NCBI GenBank assembly: GCA_026713745.1 | Contig: JAPONU010000400.1 | Coordinates: 1-21,860 of the forward strand | Source: a bacterium | GTDB taxonomy: Bacteria; Actinomycetota; Acidimicrobiia; Acidimicrobiales; CATQHL01 | Length of the DNA stretch: 21,860 nt | Reading direction: 5' to 3' | The notes under the pieces: model-generated | What the model saw: only the letters and a program-made list of their open reading frames with translations | The model's database searches: none | What the model was told of the DNA's origin: nothing | Part shown: positions 7,516 through 16,934 of the stretch, piece after piece | Layout of the letters: every line of letters starts with the position of its first letter | How positions within the stretch are numbered: the stretch's first letter is position 1 | Translations under genes and position numbers: made by a program

Positions 7516-7519
<4 letters not shown>
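6755..7519 (-). CDS. DUF2344 (TIGR03936) protein, partner of the radical SAM gene
   Basis: The 254-residue product begins MRVRVRWSKHGKIRFCGHRD, then AVRRAELPVAYSQGFTPRPRISFGLAL and ESVAEYLDVDL, the conserved N-terminal pattern of DUF2344. The C-terminal half (about 150-254) is less conserved. ATG 7519 overlaps the stop of the radical SAM gene by 4 nt (ATGA). In other bacteria the two are adjacent or fused, so a joint function is likely. The frame is open upstream of this ATG through the neighbour gene, but that longer version is only an antisense-like reading of the radical SAM gene and should be ignored. The molecular role is not established to my knowledge; association with RNase E/G and L21/L27 suggests RNA or ribosome modification, which is inference. 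Confidence 0.85.
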
Positions 7520-9474
<1,955 letters not shown>

Positions 9475-9517
9475 GGCGTTCAGGCTACCGGTCCCGCCCC
9501 AGGGCGATGGGCACGGG

Positions 9518-10678
9518 TCAACCGGCGCGCACCACGTGGCGGCGCATCGAGACGTTCAGCACCAGGCCCAGCGCCATCATCGTGGTGAGGATCGACGAGC
9601 CGCCGTAGGACAGCAGCGGAAGGGGGATCCCGATCACCGGCATGATGCCGGCGGCCATCCCGACCGTCTGGAAGACCTGGAAGAGCACCATGCAAAGGAC
9701 GCCGGTGGACAGCAGCGAGCCGAACAGGTCGCCCGCGACCCGCGCCGAGCGCCAGATCCGCCAGAGCAGCACCGCCAGCAGCCCCAGCGCCGTCGCACTA
9801 CCCAGGAAGCCCAACTCCTCGCCCACGACGGTGAAGATGAAGTCGGTCTCCTGGGCGGGAACCAGGCCGCTACGGGTCTGCGTTCCCTGCCCGTAGCCGT
9901 GACCGGTGAGCCCCCCGTTGCCGATGGCGATCTGAGCCTGCTCGATGTTGAAGGTGTCGCCGGCGTCACGTCCCGGGTTAACGATCGAGTCGATGCGTTG
10001 CCGCTGGTACTCCTCGACGAGACCCGAGTTCAACACCAGCCCCAGCCCCACCAGACCGACAACCGTCGCCACCACGATGTGGCGCGCCTGCGCGCCGGCG
10101 ACCAGCAGCACACCCATGGCGATGATCGCGAACACCACTGCGGTACCGGCGTCGGGCTCCAGCAGGATCAGCATCATCGGCACGACCACCAGCCCGAGGG
10201 CGCCCACCAGTTGGCCGAGCGTAAGACGTCCGCCGAAACGCGCCGCGTAGTGGGCCAACACGACGATCATCGCCAGCTTGCCGAACTCCGAGGGCTGCAC
10301 CTGGTAGCCGCCGAACACGAACCAGGCGCGGGCGCCCTGACGTTCGGCGCCGAGCGGCGTCAGCACCAGCAGCAGCACCAGGAGGGTGACTCCGTACAGC
10401 GGCCAGGCCAGCGAACGGAACCGCCGGTAGTCGACGGTGGCGGCAACCGCACCCATCAGCCCGCCGACGACAGCGAACAGCGACTGCCGCTGGAGGTAGA
10501 AGTTGCTGTACGCATCCGGGTCGATGCCACGGGTGGCGCTGTAGATCATGGCGATCCCGAACAGGGTGAGCGCCGCCGTGGCGACGATCAGGATCAGGTC
10601 GGCGTGCAGCCAGGGCGTCAACGGAGGCACCCGCGGCAACAGCCGCCGCCTCCGGGGCACCCCGCCCGCAACGCTCAC
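9518..10678 (-). CDS. rodA: RodA, SEDS peptidoglycan glycosyltransferase
   Basis: RodA polymerises lipid II into glycan strands for lateral wall growth, paired with the PBP2 transpeptidase. The 386-residue product has about ten membrane segments after a short basic N-terminus (RRRRLLPR). SEDS features seen: QPSEFGKLAMI (129-139), LLEPDAGTA (172-180), NGGLTGHGYGQGTQ (254-267), then ETDFIFTVVGEELGF with Asp279, matching the essential Asp of RodA/FtsW, and GIPLPLLSYGGSS near the C-terminus. The GTG at 10678 overlaps the mrdA stop (GTGA). The neighbourhood (mreBCD-mrdA) argues for RodA, not the division paralogue FtsW. Confidence 0.95.
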   Translation of the reverse strand: MSVAGGVPRRRRLLPRVPPLTPWLHADLILIVATAALTLFGIAMIYSATRGIDPDAYSNFYLQRQSLFAVVGGLMGAVAATVDYRRFRSLAWPLYGVTLLVLLLVLTPLGAERQGARAWFVFGGYQVQPSEFGKLAMIVVLAHYAARFGGRLTLGQLVGALGLVVVPMMLILLEPDAGTAVVFAIIAMGVLLVAGAQARHIVVATVVGLVGLGLVLNSGLVEEYQRQRIDSIVNPGRDAGDTFNIEQAQIAIGNGGLTGHGYGQGTQTRSGLVPAQETDFIFTVVGEELGFLGSATALGLLAVLLWRIWRSARVAGDLFGSLLSTGVLCMVLFQVFQTVGMAAGIMPVIGIPLPLLSYGGSSILTTMMALGLVLNVSMRRHVVRAG

Positions 10679-12792
10679 GCCGGGCCCCCCGCCGGCGGGC
10701 CGGCCAGGTCCTGGCGGGGGATTCCCACCGGTGCCTCGGGAATCCGGTCCACGGCGATCGCCTCGAGTACCCGCCGCACCACAGGGGCCGCCGCCTCACC
10801 GCCGAACCCCGACTCCTCCAGCAGCACCGTCACCAGGTAGCGCGGCTCGGGCAGCGGTCCGAACCCCACGAAGACCGCCGAGTCGGCCTTGCCCAGCACC
10901 TCGGCGGTGCCGGTCTTGCCCGCCACCGGCCACAGGTCGTGCGGGAAGCCGTTGAACGCTTTCTGGGCGGTGCCGACGCGTTCGTTCGTGCGCAGCGTGG
11001 TAGCACCCTGCATGCCGTCCAGGAGCGGGGCCCGCAGGTCGGCGGGCAGGTAGATGCGGGACGTCAGGCGCGGGCGGATCTCGGTGACCATCTCGCCGCT
11101 GATCGGATCGACCATCCCGACCGCGATGTTGGGCAGGTACAGCAGGCCACCGTTGGCGAACGTCGTGAACGAGTTGGCCAGCTGCAGCGGGGTCACGCCC
11201 AGGTCGCCCTGGCCGATCGAGATGTTGATGGTGTCACCGGTCCGCCAGTCGGGATCGGGGAACGCCTCCGGATTGCTCTCGTTGCGGGCCCGCTTGATCT
11301 CGGCGTCCGGCACGATCCCGGCGTGCTCGAACGGAAGGGCGACGCCGGTCGTCCGGCCGAACCCGAAGTCTCGGGCGGTCTGCTGGATCTGGTCCTCGTC
11401 ATATCCGGTTCGGCGGGAGAACTGCTCGGCCAGCTTGTAGAAGTACACGTCGCTCGACACCGCGATGGCCAAGCGGAGGTCCACATCACCGTTCGGGGCA
11501 CGATCGGGGTTCTCGAACTCGCACTCGCCGACGCAGTCCGCGAGCACGTGATACCCGGGGTCCTCGGATGTCTGGGTGACCCCCAGGAAGCCGTCCGGCC
11601 CCAGGAGGCCCGTCGAAAGCGCCGCGTAGGACGTTATGGGTTTCATCGTGGAAGCCGGCGCGTACACGCCCTGGATGGCGCGGTTGTTGAGAGGCGCGTG
11701 ACTCGCCGGATGCACGAACGCATCGAACTCTTCCTCGCTGATGCCGCCGATGAACACCCGCGGGTCGTATCCCGGGTAACTGGCCATAGCCAGCACGTTG
11801 CCGTTGCGAGGATCCAGCACGACCGCGGCGCCGGCCGGAGCGGCGAAGGTCACGAACGAATCCTCGACCGACTCGTCCTGACGCTCGCGGGCTTCCCGGA
11901 GGCCGCGCAGCAGTTCGTCCTCGACGAGCTTCTGGAGGTCCGCGTCGATCGTGAGCACCACGTCGGTCCCCGGTTGTGGCGCCCGGTAACCCCGCTCGCG
12001 GACCACGTTGCCGACGTTGTCGACTTCGATCTCCCGCCACCCCGGGATGCCGCGCAGGATGTCCTCGAAGGCCAGCTCGACACCCGACTTGCCGACCTCG
12101 TCCACCGTGCTGTAGCGCTTCGGATGGTTGCGCCGCGCCTCGATCTCCTCAGCGGTGATCGTGTCGATGTACCCGAGCACGTGTGCCGCCAGATCGCCGT
12201 AGGGGTAGACCCGCTGGGTGCGCCGGACCACTTCGACGCCGGGGAACTCCTCGTTCCGTTCGGCCAGGAAGACCTTGATCGAGTCCGACACGCCCACCGC
12301 CAGCGGGATCCGGTCGAACGGACCGTAGGCCGGGTCGCCCAATGCCTCGGTCAGCTCCACGGACTTGGTGAGCACCCCCGAACGCGAGAGCTGGCGCGAC
12401 AACTCGAGGGCGAGGCGCCGGCGCTGCGACGGGCCGATCTGGTCACGGAGGATGAAGGCGTCCATCGTGACAACGTTCACAATGCGGTTTCCAACCAGTT
12501 CACGGCCCTGCACGTCGAAGATGCGGCCACGCGGAGCGGGTTCGGGCACGGTGCGGATGATGTTGCCGACCGCTTGGGCGACGAACTGCTCGGACGTCAC
12601 CACCTGCAGGTACCAGAGGCGCACCACCAGCGTCACGAGCAGTGCCAGCCCGATCACACCGAGAATGCTCAGGCGCAGCCTGCGCGAGTCGGAGCGGTTG
12701 AGACGCCCCCTTCGCCTTGTTTGTGGATCGCGGCGCCGGCCGCCGGCCACTTCGGAGGAACGGCCCGCCCCGGGGGGTGTCAGGAGGCTCAC
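10675..12792 (-). CDS. mrdA: Penicillin-binding protein 2, elongasome transpeptidase
   Basis: This class B PBP crosslinks peptidoglycan during elongation. With the start at GTG 12792, which overlaps the mreD stop (GTGA), the product has 705 residues: a basic cytoplasmic tail, one membrane anchor (about 41-60), a PBP dimer domain (PRGRIFDVQGRELVGN at 88-102, DEVGKSGVEL at 231-240) and a transpeptidase domain with the three catalytic motifs STMK (nucleophile Ser381), SSD (446-448, the PBP2-type form of SxN) and KTGT (626-629). The tail ends in a Pro/Ala/Gly-rich stretch. The frame extends upstream to 12861, but that would lie inside mreD and has no homology. Overlaps with mreD and rodA suggest coupled translation, suited to a one-to-one PBP2-RodA complex. 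Confidence 0.95.
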   Translation of the reverse strand: MSLLTPPGAGRSSEVAGGRRRDPQTRRRGRLNRSDSRRLRLSILGVIGLALLVTLVVRLWYLQVVTSEQFVAQAVGNIIRTVPEPAPRGRIFDVQGRELVGNRIVNVVTMDAFILRDQIGPSQRRRLALELSRQLSRSGVLTKSVELTEALGDPAYGPFDRIPLAVGVSDSIKVFLAERNEEFPGVEVVRRTQRVYPYGDLAAHVLGYIDTITAEEIEARRNHPKRYSTVDEVGKSGVELAFEDILRGIPGWREIEVDNVGNVVRERGYRAPQPGTDVVLTIDADLQKLVEDELLRGLREARERQDESVEDSFVTFAAPAGAAVVLDPRNGNVLAMASYPGYDPRVFIGGISEEEFDAFVHPASHAPLNNRAIQGVYAPASTMKPITSYAALSTGLLGPDGFLGVTQTSEDPGYHVLADCVGECEFENPDRAPNGDVDLRLAIAVSSDVYFYKLAEQFSRRTGYDEDQIQQTARDFGFGRTTGVALPFEHAGIVPDAEIKRARNESNPEAFPDPDWRTGDTINISIGQGDLGVTPLQLANSFTTFANGGLLYLPNIAVGMVDPISGEMVTEIRPRLTSRIYLPADLRAPLLDGMQGATTLRTNERVGTAQKAFNGFPHDLWPVAGKTGTAEVLGKADSAVFVGFGPLPEPRYLVTVLLEESGFGGEAAAPVVRRVLEAIAVDRIPEAPVGIPRQDLAGPPAGGPA

Positions 12793-13328
12793 GGTCCGGC
12801 AGTCCTCACCGGGGCACGCAGTCCCGGCGGCCCGGCTCGTACGCTCGCCGCAGCGCCCCACGCCCAGCGCACGAGACGCAGAGTCGGTGCCGCCAGGACA
12901 ACCGACCAGAACTCCACGACACCGAGGGTCACCATGTACCGGTCGTCGAACAGGTGATCCTGGCCGACCACCTCACCGGCGAACACGTACGCGGACAGCC
13001 CCAAGGCCACGAACGGGGGCACCAGCCACCACATCCGCACGGTGTACCCCGCCAGCAGACCGGCCGCGGCAGCCACGAGCGCATAGGCGAAGGCGGCCAG
13101 CCCCAGGGGCGTACCGGCAACGAGGTCGTACAGCAATCCGGCTACGAACCCCAATCGCAGGCCCTTCCACCATCCTCCCACCAGACCGCCCGCCGCCGCC
13201 AGGACCAGCAGCGGTTCGGGAGCGCGGCCGGCGATCCGCAGCCCGTCCAGCAGCCCCACCTGCAGGACGAAGACGGAGAACAGCACGAGTCCCGACCTGA
13301 GCGCTGCCCTGATCGTCTCAGCGGTCAT
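12789..13328 (-). CDS. mreD: Rod shape-determining membrane protein MreD
   Basis: MreD is a small polytopic inner-membrane part of the elongasome. The 179-residue product has about five hydrophobic helices. Its N-terminal LVLFSVFVLQVGLLDGLRIAG and the central GFVAGLLYDLVAGTPLGLAAFAY carry the MreD pattern (G-x-x-x-G-L-x-x-D). The sequence is weakly conserved across bacteria, so the assignment rests on hydropathy, this motif and position between mreC and mrdA. ATG 13328 follows the mreC stop by 15 nt with a GGGGAGG purine run in between. The C-terminus is basic and Pro/Ala-rich. The stop overlaps the mrdA GTG. Confidence 0.9.
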   Translation of the reverse strand: MTAETIRAALRSGLVLFSVFVLQVGLLDGLRIAGRAPEPLLVLAAAGGLVGGWWKGLRLGFVAGLLYDLVAGTPLGLAAFAYALVAAAAGLLAGYTVRMWWLVPPFVALGLSAYVFAGEVVGQDHLFDDRYMVTLGVVEFWSVVLAAPTLRLVRWAWGAAASVRAGPPGLRAPVRTAGP

Positions 13329-13343
13329 GGCCCTCCCCGTCGC

Positions 13344-14168
13344 TCACAGGGCGTTGTCGTAGAACAGGATGGTCACGAAGTTCAGCGAATCCAGGGACGC
13401 CGCCGGCTGCACGAACAGGACCTGGTTGAGTCCCGGATCCACGGCCACTTCGGCCACCAGCCCGACCGGCACGTCCGGCGGGTACACGCTGCGGTCGATC
13501 CCGCTGGTCGTGACGAGCATGCCCACGTGAACCGGAACGGAGACACCGATGCCCTCACTGACCACCAGCGGCTGATCGCGACCGGTTCCGCGCGCCACGG
13601 CGACGGCATCGGTGCCCACGAGGCGCACGCCCAACTCGAATTCGGGATCGCTGATGAGCCGGATGCGCGAGCGGCTCAGGGAGACGTCCACCACGCGCCC
13701 CACCAGTCCGGCACTGGTCACCGCCGGCATGCCGGTCCGCACACCCGCCGAGGAACCCTTGTCCACGTCCACGGTGAAGTCAGGGAAGTTGCCGAGGTGG
13801 CGAACGACCCGGGCGGTGGTCGACGGAATGTCGGTGACGTACTGGATTCCCGCCTCGGCGAGATACTCCCGGAGGACCTCCGCGGCGCTGGCGTTCGCCA
13901 GGTCGCGGCCCCGCTCGACATCGAGTTCGGCACGCAGGCGCTCGTTCTCGGCCTTGAGCTCGTCGTAGTCGGTAACGGCTTCCCAGGCGTCGACTACCGG
14001 GCGCCCGGCTCGCTGAGCGCCCGTCACGACCGGGCCCAGCGCACCCTCCGCGGCGTTCTTCGCCTGCTCGAAGGGTTCGACGTTGCGCACGTCGAGGGTG
14101 ACGAGCGTGACCGTTACGAGGACCAGAAGGACGAGTGTGAGGCGGGATCGGCCCTGGAAGATGGCCAC
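13344..14168 (-). CDS. mreC: Rod shape-determining protein MreC
   Basis: MreC is a membrane-anchored scaffold linking MreB filaments to the wall synthases. The 274-residue product has a short cytoplasmic start, one membrane segment (about 9-25, LTLVLLVLVTVTLVTL), a coiled coil (about 66-100, YDELKAENERLRAELDVER) and the two beta-rich MreC domains (GIQYVTDIPSTTARVV; NFPDFTVDVDKGSSAGVRTGM; GLVGRVVDVS; LISDPEFELGVRL; GMLVTTSGIDRSVYPPDVPVG). The start is GTG 14168; no upstream in-frame alternative fits the spacing from mreB. The GGGGA...TCCCC bases at 14175-14188 just upstream can fold over the leader and may tune its translation. Confidence 0.95.
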   Translation of the reverse strand: MAIFQGRSRLTLVLLVLVTVTLVTLDVRNVEPFEQAKNAAEGALGPVVTGAQRAGRPVVDAWEAVTDYDELKAENERLRAELDVERGRDLANASAAEVLREYLAEAGIQYVTDIPSTTARVVRHLGNFPDFTVDVDKGSSAGVRTGMPAVTSAGLVGRVVDVSLSRSRIRLISDPEFELGVRLVGTDAVAVARGTGRDQPLVVSEGIGVSVPVHVGMLVTTSGIDRSVYPPDVPVGLVAEVAVDPGLNQVLFVQPAASLDSLNFVTILFYDNAL

Positions 14169-14203
14169 GACTGCGGGGACCGCTCCCCTATGCGATCGCC
14201 CGG

Positions 14204-15247
14204 TTAGTCAGCGACCGGCGAATGCAGCACGCCTCTCAGTGATTCGAACTCCTCGAGCGAGTATCCCGACCCGTACGCAACGACGTACTGGGGGTTCTTC
14301 ACACGGTTGATCTTGATCCCGGTCTCCGTCGCCAGGCGCTCCGCGAGGCCCACCAGGCGGGAACCCCCACCGGCCAGGAAGATCCCGCTCTCCATGATGT
14401 CGGCGGTGAGTTCGGGGGGCGCGGCATCAAGAGTCGCCTGCACGCCACCGATGATCTCGTTGAGCGGTTCCTCGATCGCCTCGCGCAATTCGGCGGTGCT
14501 GACGCCGATGCTCTTCGGCAGTCCGGTCACCAGATCGCGACCGGGGATGCTCAGGTGCATCTCCTCATTCAGAGGCCAGGCGGAGGTGTACTTGACCTTC
14601 ACCTGCTCGGTGGTCTGCTCGCCAAGGCCGAGGCTGTACTCCTTGCGGATGTAGTCGCTGATCGTCTGATCGAAGTCGTCGCCCGCCACCCGCACCGAAC
14701 GGCTCACCACGATTCCGCCGAGCGAGATGATGGCGATCTCCGTCGTCCCGCCACCGACGTCCACGATCATGCTCCCGGTGGGTTGCTGCACCGCGATACC
14801 GGCTCCGATGGCGGCCGCCATCGGTTCCTCGATGATGAACACAGGTCGGCGGGCGCCGGCGAACTCCGCCACCTCCTGGACCGCCCGCTGCTCCACCGGA
14901 GTGATGCCCGACGGCACGCAGATGACCATGCGCGGCTTGGCGAAGCGGTTGCTGTGCACCTGCTGGATGAAGTAGCGCAGCATCTTCTCGCAGACACCGA
15001 AGTCGGCGATGACGCCCTCCTTGAGCGGGCGCACGGTGCGGATGTTGGCCGGCGTGCGACCGATCATCTCCTTGGCGCTTCGGCCGACCGCCAGGAGCCG
15101 TTCGGTTCGGGCGTCGAGAGCCGCGACACTGGGTTCCTCCAGCACGATGCCCTCGCCGCGGACGTACACGATCGTGGTGGCTGTTCCCAGGTCCACCGCG
15201 ATGCCCCGGCCAACGGCGCTGCTGATGTTCTTGGACAATCGTGGCAT
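14204..15247 (-). CDS. mreB: Rod shape-determining actin homologue MreB
   Basis: MreB forms membrane-bound antiparallel filaments that direct lateral wall synthesis. The 347-residue product shows the actin-fold nucleotide motifs: phosphate-1 (AVDLGTATTIVYVRGEGIV, about 17-35), connect-1, phosphate-2 (IVDVGGGTTEIAIIS, about 160-175), the adenosine motif (GIFLAGGGSRLVGL) and NPQYVVAYGSGY near the C-terminus. Length and order are typical. The basic N-terminal stretch MPRLSKNISSAVGRG may help membrane contact. The start is ATG 15247 with no clear Shine-Dalgarno; I see no strong promoter in the 109 bp up to tRNA-Val, so it may be read through from the tRNAs or use a weak promoter. It is the first gene of the elongasome run. 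Confidence 0.97.
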   Translation of the reverse strand: MPRLSKNISSAVGRGIAVDLGTATTIVYVRGEGIVLEEPSVAALDARTERLLAVGRSAKEMIGRTPANIRTVRPLKEGVIADFGVCEKMLRYFIQQVHSNRFAKPRMVICVPSGITPVEQRAVQEVAEFAGARRPVFIIEEPMAAAIGAGIAVQQPTGSMIVDVGGGTTEIAIISLGGIVVSRSVRVAGDDFDQTISDYIRKEYSLGLGEQTTEQVKVKYTSAWPLNEEMHLSIPGRDLVTGLPKSIGVSTAELREAIEEPLNEIIGGVQATLDAAPPELTADIMESGIFLAGGGSRLVGLAERLATETGIKINRVKNPQYVVAYGSGYSLEEFESLRGVLHSPVAD

Positions 15248-15356
15248 GGTTGCTAGTCAGAATCCGTTCGGAGCTTGTCGGAGCCGGCCCGTGGCCTACG
15301 GCAGGTTATTGCACGGGACGTTGGTAACCAAATGGTACCTACATCCGGCACTTGTG

Positions 15357-15430
15357 TGGGCCGTGAGGGACTTGAACCCCCGACCCCTTGCGCGTCATGC
15401 AAGTGCTCTTGCCAGCTGAGCTAACGGCCC
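15357..15430 (-). tRNA. tRNA-Val (anticodon GAC)
   Basis: The 74-nt minus-strand cloverleaf has acceptor GGGCCGT/ACGGCCC, D stem GCTC/GAGC, anticodon stem CTTGC/GCAAG with loop ATGACGC (anticodon GAC), and T stem GGGGG/CCCTC with loop TTCAAGT. The discriminator base is A. The CCA end is not encoded (CAC follows the discriminator), so it must be added by a nucleotidyltransferase. It is the last of three tRNAs. Confidence 0.95.
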
Positions 15431-15497
15431 CACGGGCAGGTTATCGCGCTCGCGTCACCGCGGCCTCAGCGTCAGGCGGACGCTCCGGCGGGTTCTG

Positions 15498-15571
15498 AGC
15501 ATCGGGCGGGATTCGAACCCGCGATAGACGGCTTTGCAGGCCGCTCCCTTCGTCCGCTCGGGCACCGATGC
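15498..15571 (-). tRNA. tRNA-Cys (anticodon GCA)
   Basis: The 74-nt minus-strand cloverleaf has acceptor GCATCGG/CCGATGC, a short D stem CCC/GGG with an enlarged 11-nt loop, anticodon stem GCGGC/GCCGT with loop CTGCAAA (anticodon GCA), and T arm GCGGG-TTCGAAT-CCCGC. The discriminator is U, as expected for Cys identity. CCA is not encoded. Confidence 0.95.
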
Positions 15572-15586
15572 AGATTTGTGTGGCCC

Positions 15587-15605
15587 CCGGGGGACTCGCC
15601 CCCGG
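15587..15605 (-). other. Hairpin between tRNA-Gly and tRNA-Cys
   Basis: CCGGGGG (15587-15593) pairs with CCCCCGG (15599-15605) around the loop ACTCG, a 7-bp GC stem in the 44-nt tRNA spacer. With no U-tract it is more likely a processing or spacer structure in the precursor than a terminator. Confidence 0.4.
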
Positions 15606-15615
15606 CGAGCCTGAG

Positions 15616-15688
15616 AGCGGGCGACCGGGCTCGAACCGGCGACCTTCACCTTGGCAAGGTGGCGCTCTACCAACTGAGCTACGCCCGC
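15616..15688 (-). tRNA. tRNA-Gly (anticodon GCC)
   Basis: The 73-nt minus-strand cloverleaf has acceptor GCGGGCG/CGCCCGC, D arm GCTC-AGTTGGTA-GAGC, anticodon loop TTGCCAA (GCC), and T arm GCCGG-TTCGAGC-CCGGT. The discriminator is U. The anticodon stem CCACC/GGTGA has a C-A mismatch at the outermost pair (27-43). CCA is not encoded. It is the first tRNA of the Gly-Cys-Val trio. Confidence 0.95.
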
Positions 15689-15699
15689 AAGTCGGCGAC

Positions 15700-15705
15700 A
15701 TTGTA
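15700..15705 (-). promoter_or_regulatory. -10 box of the tRNA Gly-Cys-Val operon
   Basis: The minus strand reads TACAAT, 11 nt before the mature 5' end of tRNA-Gly, which would place transcription start within a few bases of the tRNA. No close match to TTGACA is seen at the usual spacing; CTGAGC, 15 nt upstream, is the nearest. The box lies in the 34-nt gap after the metX stop, so the tRNAs need not depend on metX transcription. Confidence 0.5.
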
Positions 15706-15722
15706 GCCGGGCGCCGCCTTGC

Positions 15723-16934
15723 TCAGCCCGCCGCAATCGACGGGTGTTCCTTCTCCACGGACTCGAGGAACTCGGCGAGGGCATCGGAGACGGCCCGCGT
15801 CTCCACCAGGAAGCCGTCGTGGCCGTGCGGGCTCTCCACCAGCACGTACCGGCAGTCCCCGTCGGCCGCCACGACGAGGTCGCGCAACTCGGTCTGCTGC
15901 CGCGGCGGGTAGAGCCCGTCGGAACTGATCGAGACGGTCAGCACCGGGACACCGATCCGCGCCACGGCCCGCTGCAGGCCGCCGCGGCCGCGACCGATGT
16001 CGTGGGTGTCCATGGCCTTGTTGAGCAACAGGTACGAGTTGGCGTCGAAGCGCCGCACGAGCTTCTCGCCGTGGTAGTCGAGGTACCCCTCCACCCCGTA
16101 GCGGTCCCACAGACCGAACTGCTCGTTGGCCCGGACCAGCGTCCGGCCGAACCGCTCGGCAAACAGCTCATCGCTGCGATAGGTGATCTGCGCCACGGCC
16201 CGGGCAAGCGCCAGGCCCTCATGAGGTCCCTCGCCCGGCTCGGCGTCGTAGTACTCGCCGTCACGCCAGCGGGGATCGAGGGCGATCGCGGCCCGCCCTA
16301 CGGCGCTCCAGCCGATCTGCCACGGGCTCGCCGCGCAGCCGACCGCCAGCGGGGCGATGGATCGCACCCGCGCCGGGAACATGGCGCCCCACTCGAGTGC
16401 CTGCATGCCTCCCATGGAACCGCCGACCACGCAGAGCCACCGCTTCACGCCGAGATGGTCGGCCAGACGCGCCTGGGTCCGCACCATGTCCCGGATCGTG
16501 ACCGGGGGGAACGACGCCGCCCAGCGCCGACCCGTCGCCGTGTTCACAGAGGCGGGACCGGTCGTTCCCTGGCAGCCGCCCAAGACGTTGGCGCAGACAA
16601 CGAAGTAGCGGTTCACGTCGATGGCCTCGCCGGGGCCGATGACACCCTGCCACCAGCCGCGCTTGGAGAGGTGCGGGTCGTAGGCGTGGGCGTCGCCGGT
16701 GAGGGCGTGGCACACCAGGACCGCGTTGGACCCGTCGCTGTCCAGGGTTCCCCACGTCTCGTAGGCGATCGTCACGCTGTCCAGCGAGCGGCCGCTCTCC
16801 AGGACGAAGGGGCGGCGGGTGTCCAGGTCGAAGAATCGTCGATTCCCCGGTGGATCGTCCTCGGCCCAGGCCCCCGAGGTCGGCAGACCCGGAGCCAGAC
16901 GCTGGGGGCGCGCGGCGCCAGGGTCCTCAGCCAT
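15723..16934 (-). CDS. metX: Homoserine O-acyltransferase (MetX family)
   Basis: MetX acylates L-homoserine, usually with acetyl-CoA, to start methionine synthesis in the cytoplasm. The 403-residue alpha/beta-hydrolase has NAVLVCHALTGDAHA (oxyanion region, about 70-84), NVLGGCQGTTGPASVN (116-131), the nucleophile elbow VGGSMGGMQALEW with Ser173, Asp339 in SISSDGLYPP, and His372 in SPHGHDGFL. Length and triad are normal. Acetyl versus succinyl specificity in this family cannot be read safely from overall homology. ATG 16934 overlaps the end of the cyclase-like gene by 8 nt (16927-16934), so translation is probably coupled. No metY (sulfhydrylase) gene, its frequent neighbour, is visible here. 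Confidence 0.94.
   Translation of the reverse strand: MAEDPGAARPQRLAPGLPTSGAWAEDDPPGNRRFFDLDTRRPFVLESGRSLDSVTIAYETWGTLDSDGSNAVLVCHALTGDAHAYDPHLSKRGWWQGVIGPGEAIDVNRYFVVCANVLGGCQGTTGPASVNTATGRRWAASFPPVTIRDMVRTQARLADHLGVKRWLCVVGGSMGGMQALEWGAMFPARVRSIAPLAVGCAASPWQIGWSAVGRAAIALDPRWRDGEYYDAEPGEGPHEGLALARAVAQITYRSDELFAERFGRTLVRANEQFGLWDRYGVEGYLDYHGEKLVRRFDANSYLLLNKAMDTHDIGRGRGGLQRAVARIGVPVLTVSISSDGLYPPRQQTELRDLVVAADGDCRYVLVESPHGHDGFLVETRAVSDALAEFLESVEKEHPSIAAG

Noticed and set aside
12793..12861. 23-codon N-terminal extension of PBP2
   Set aside because: It lies within mreD; the GTG at 12792 overlaps the mreD stop and matches the coupling pattern of the operon.
15321..15339. Inverted repeat TTGGTAACCAA and nearby GGTACC upstream of mreB as an operator or terminator
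   Set aside because: The stem is short or needs a bulge and has no U-tract; spacing to any promoter is unclear. It is too weak to list as a feature.
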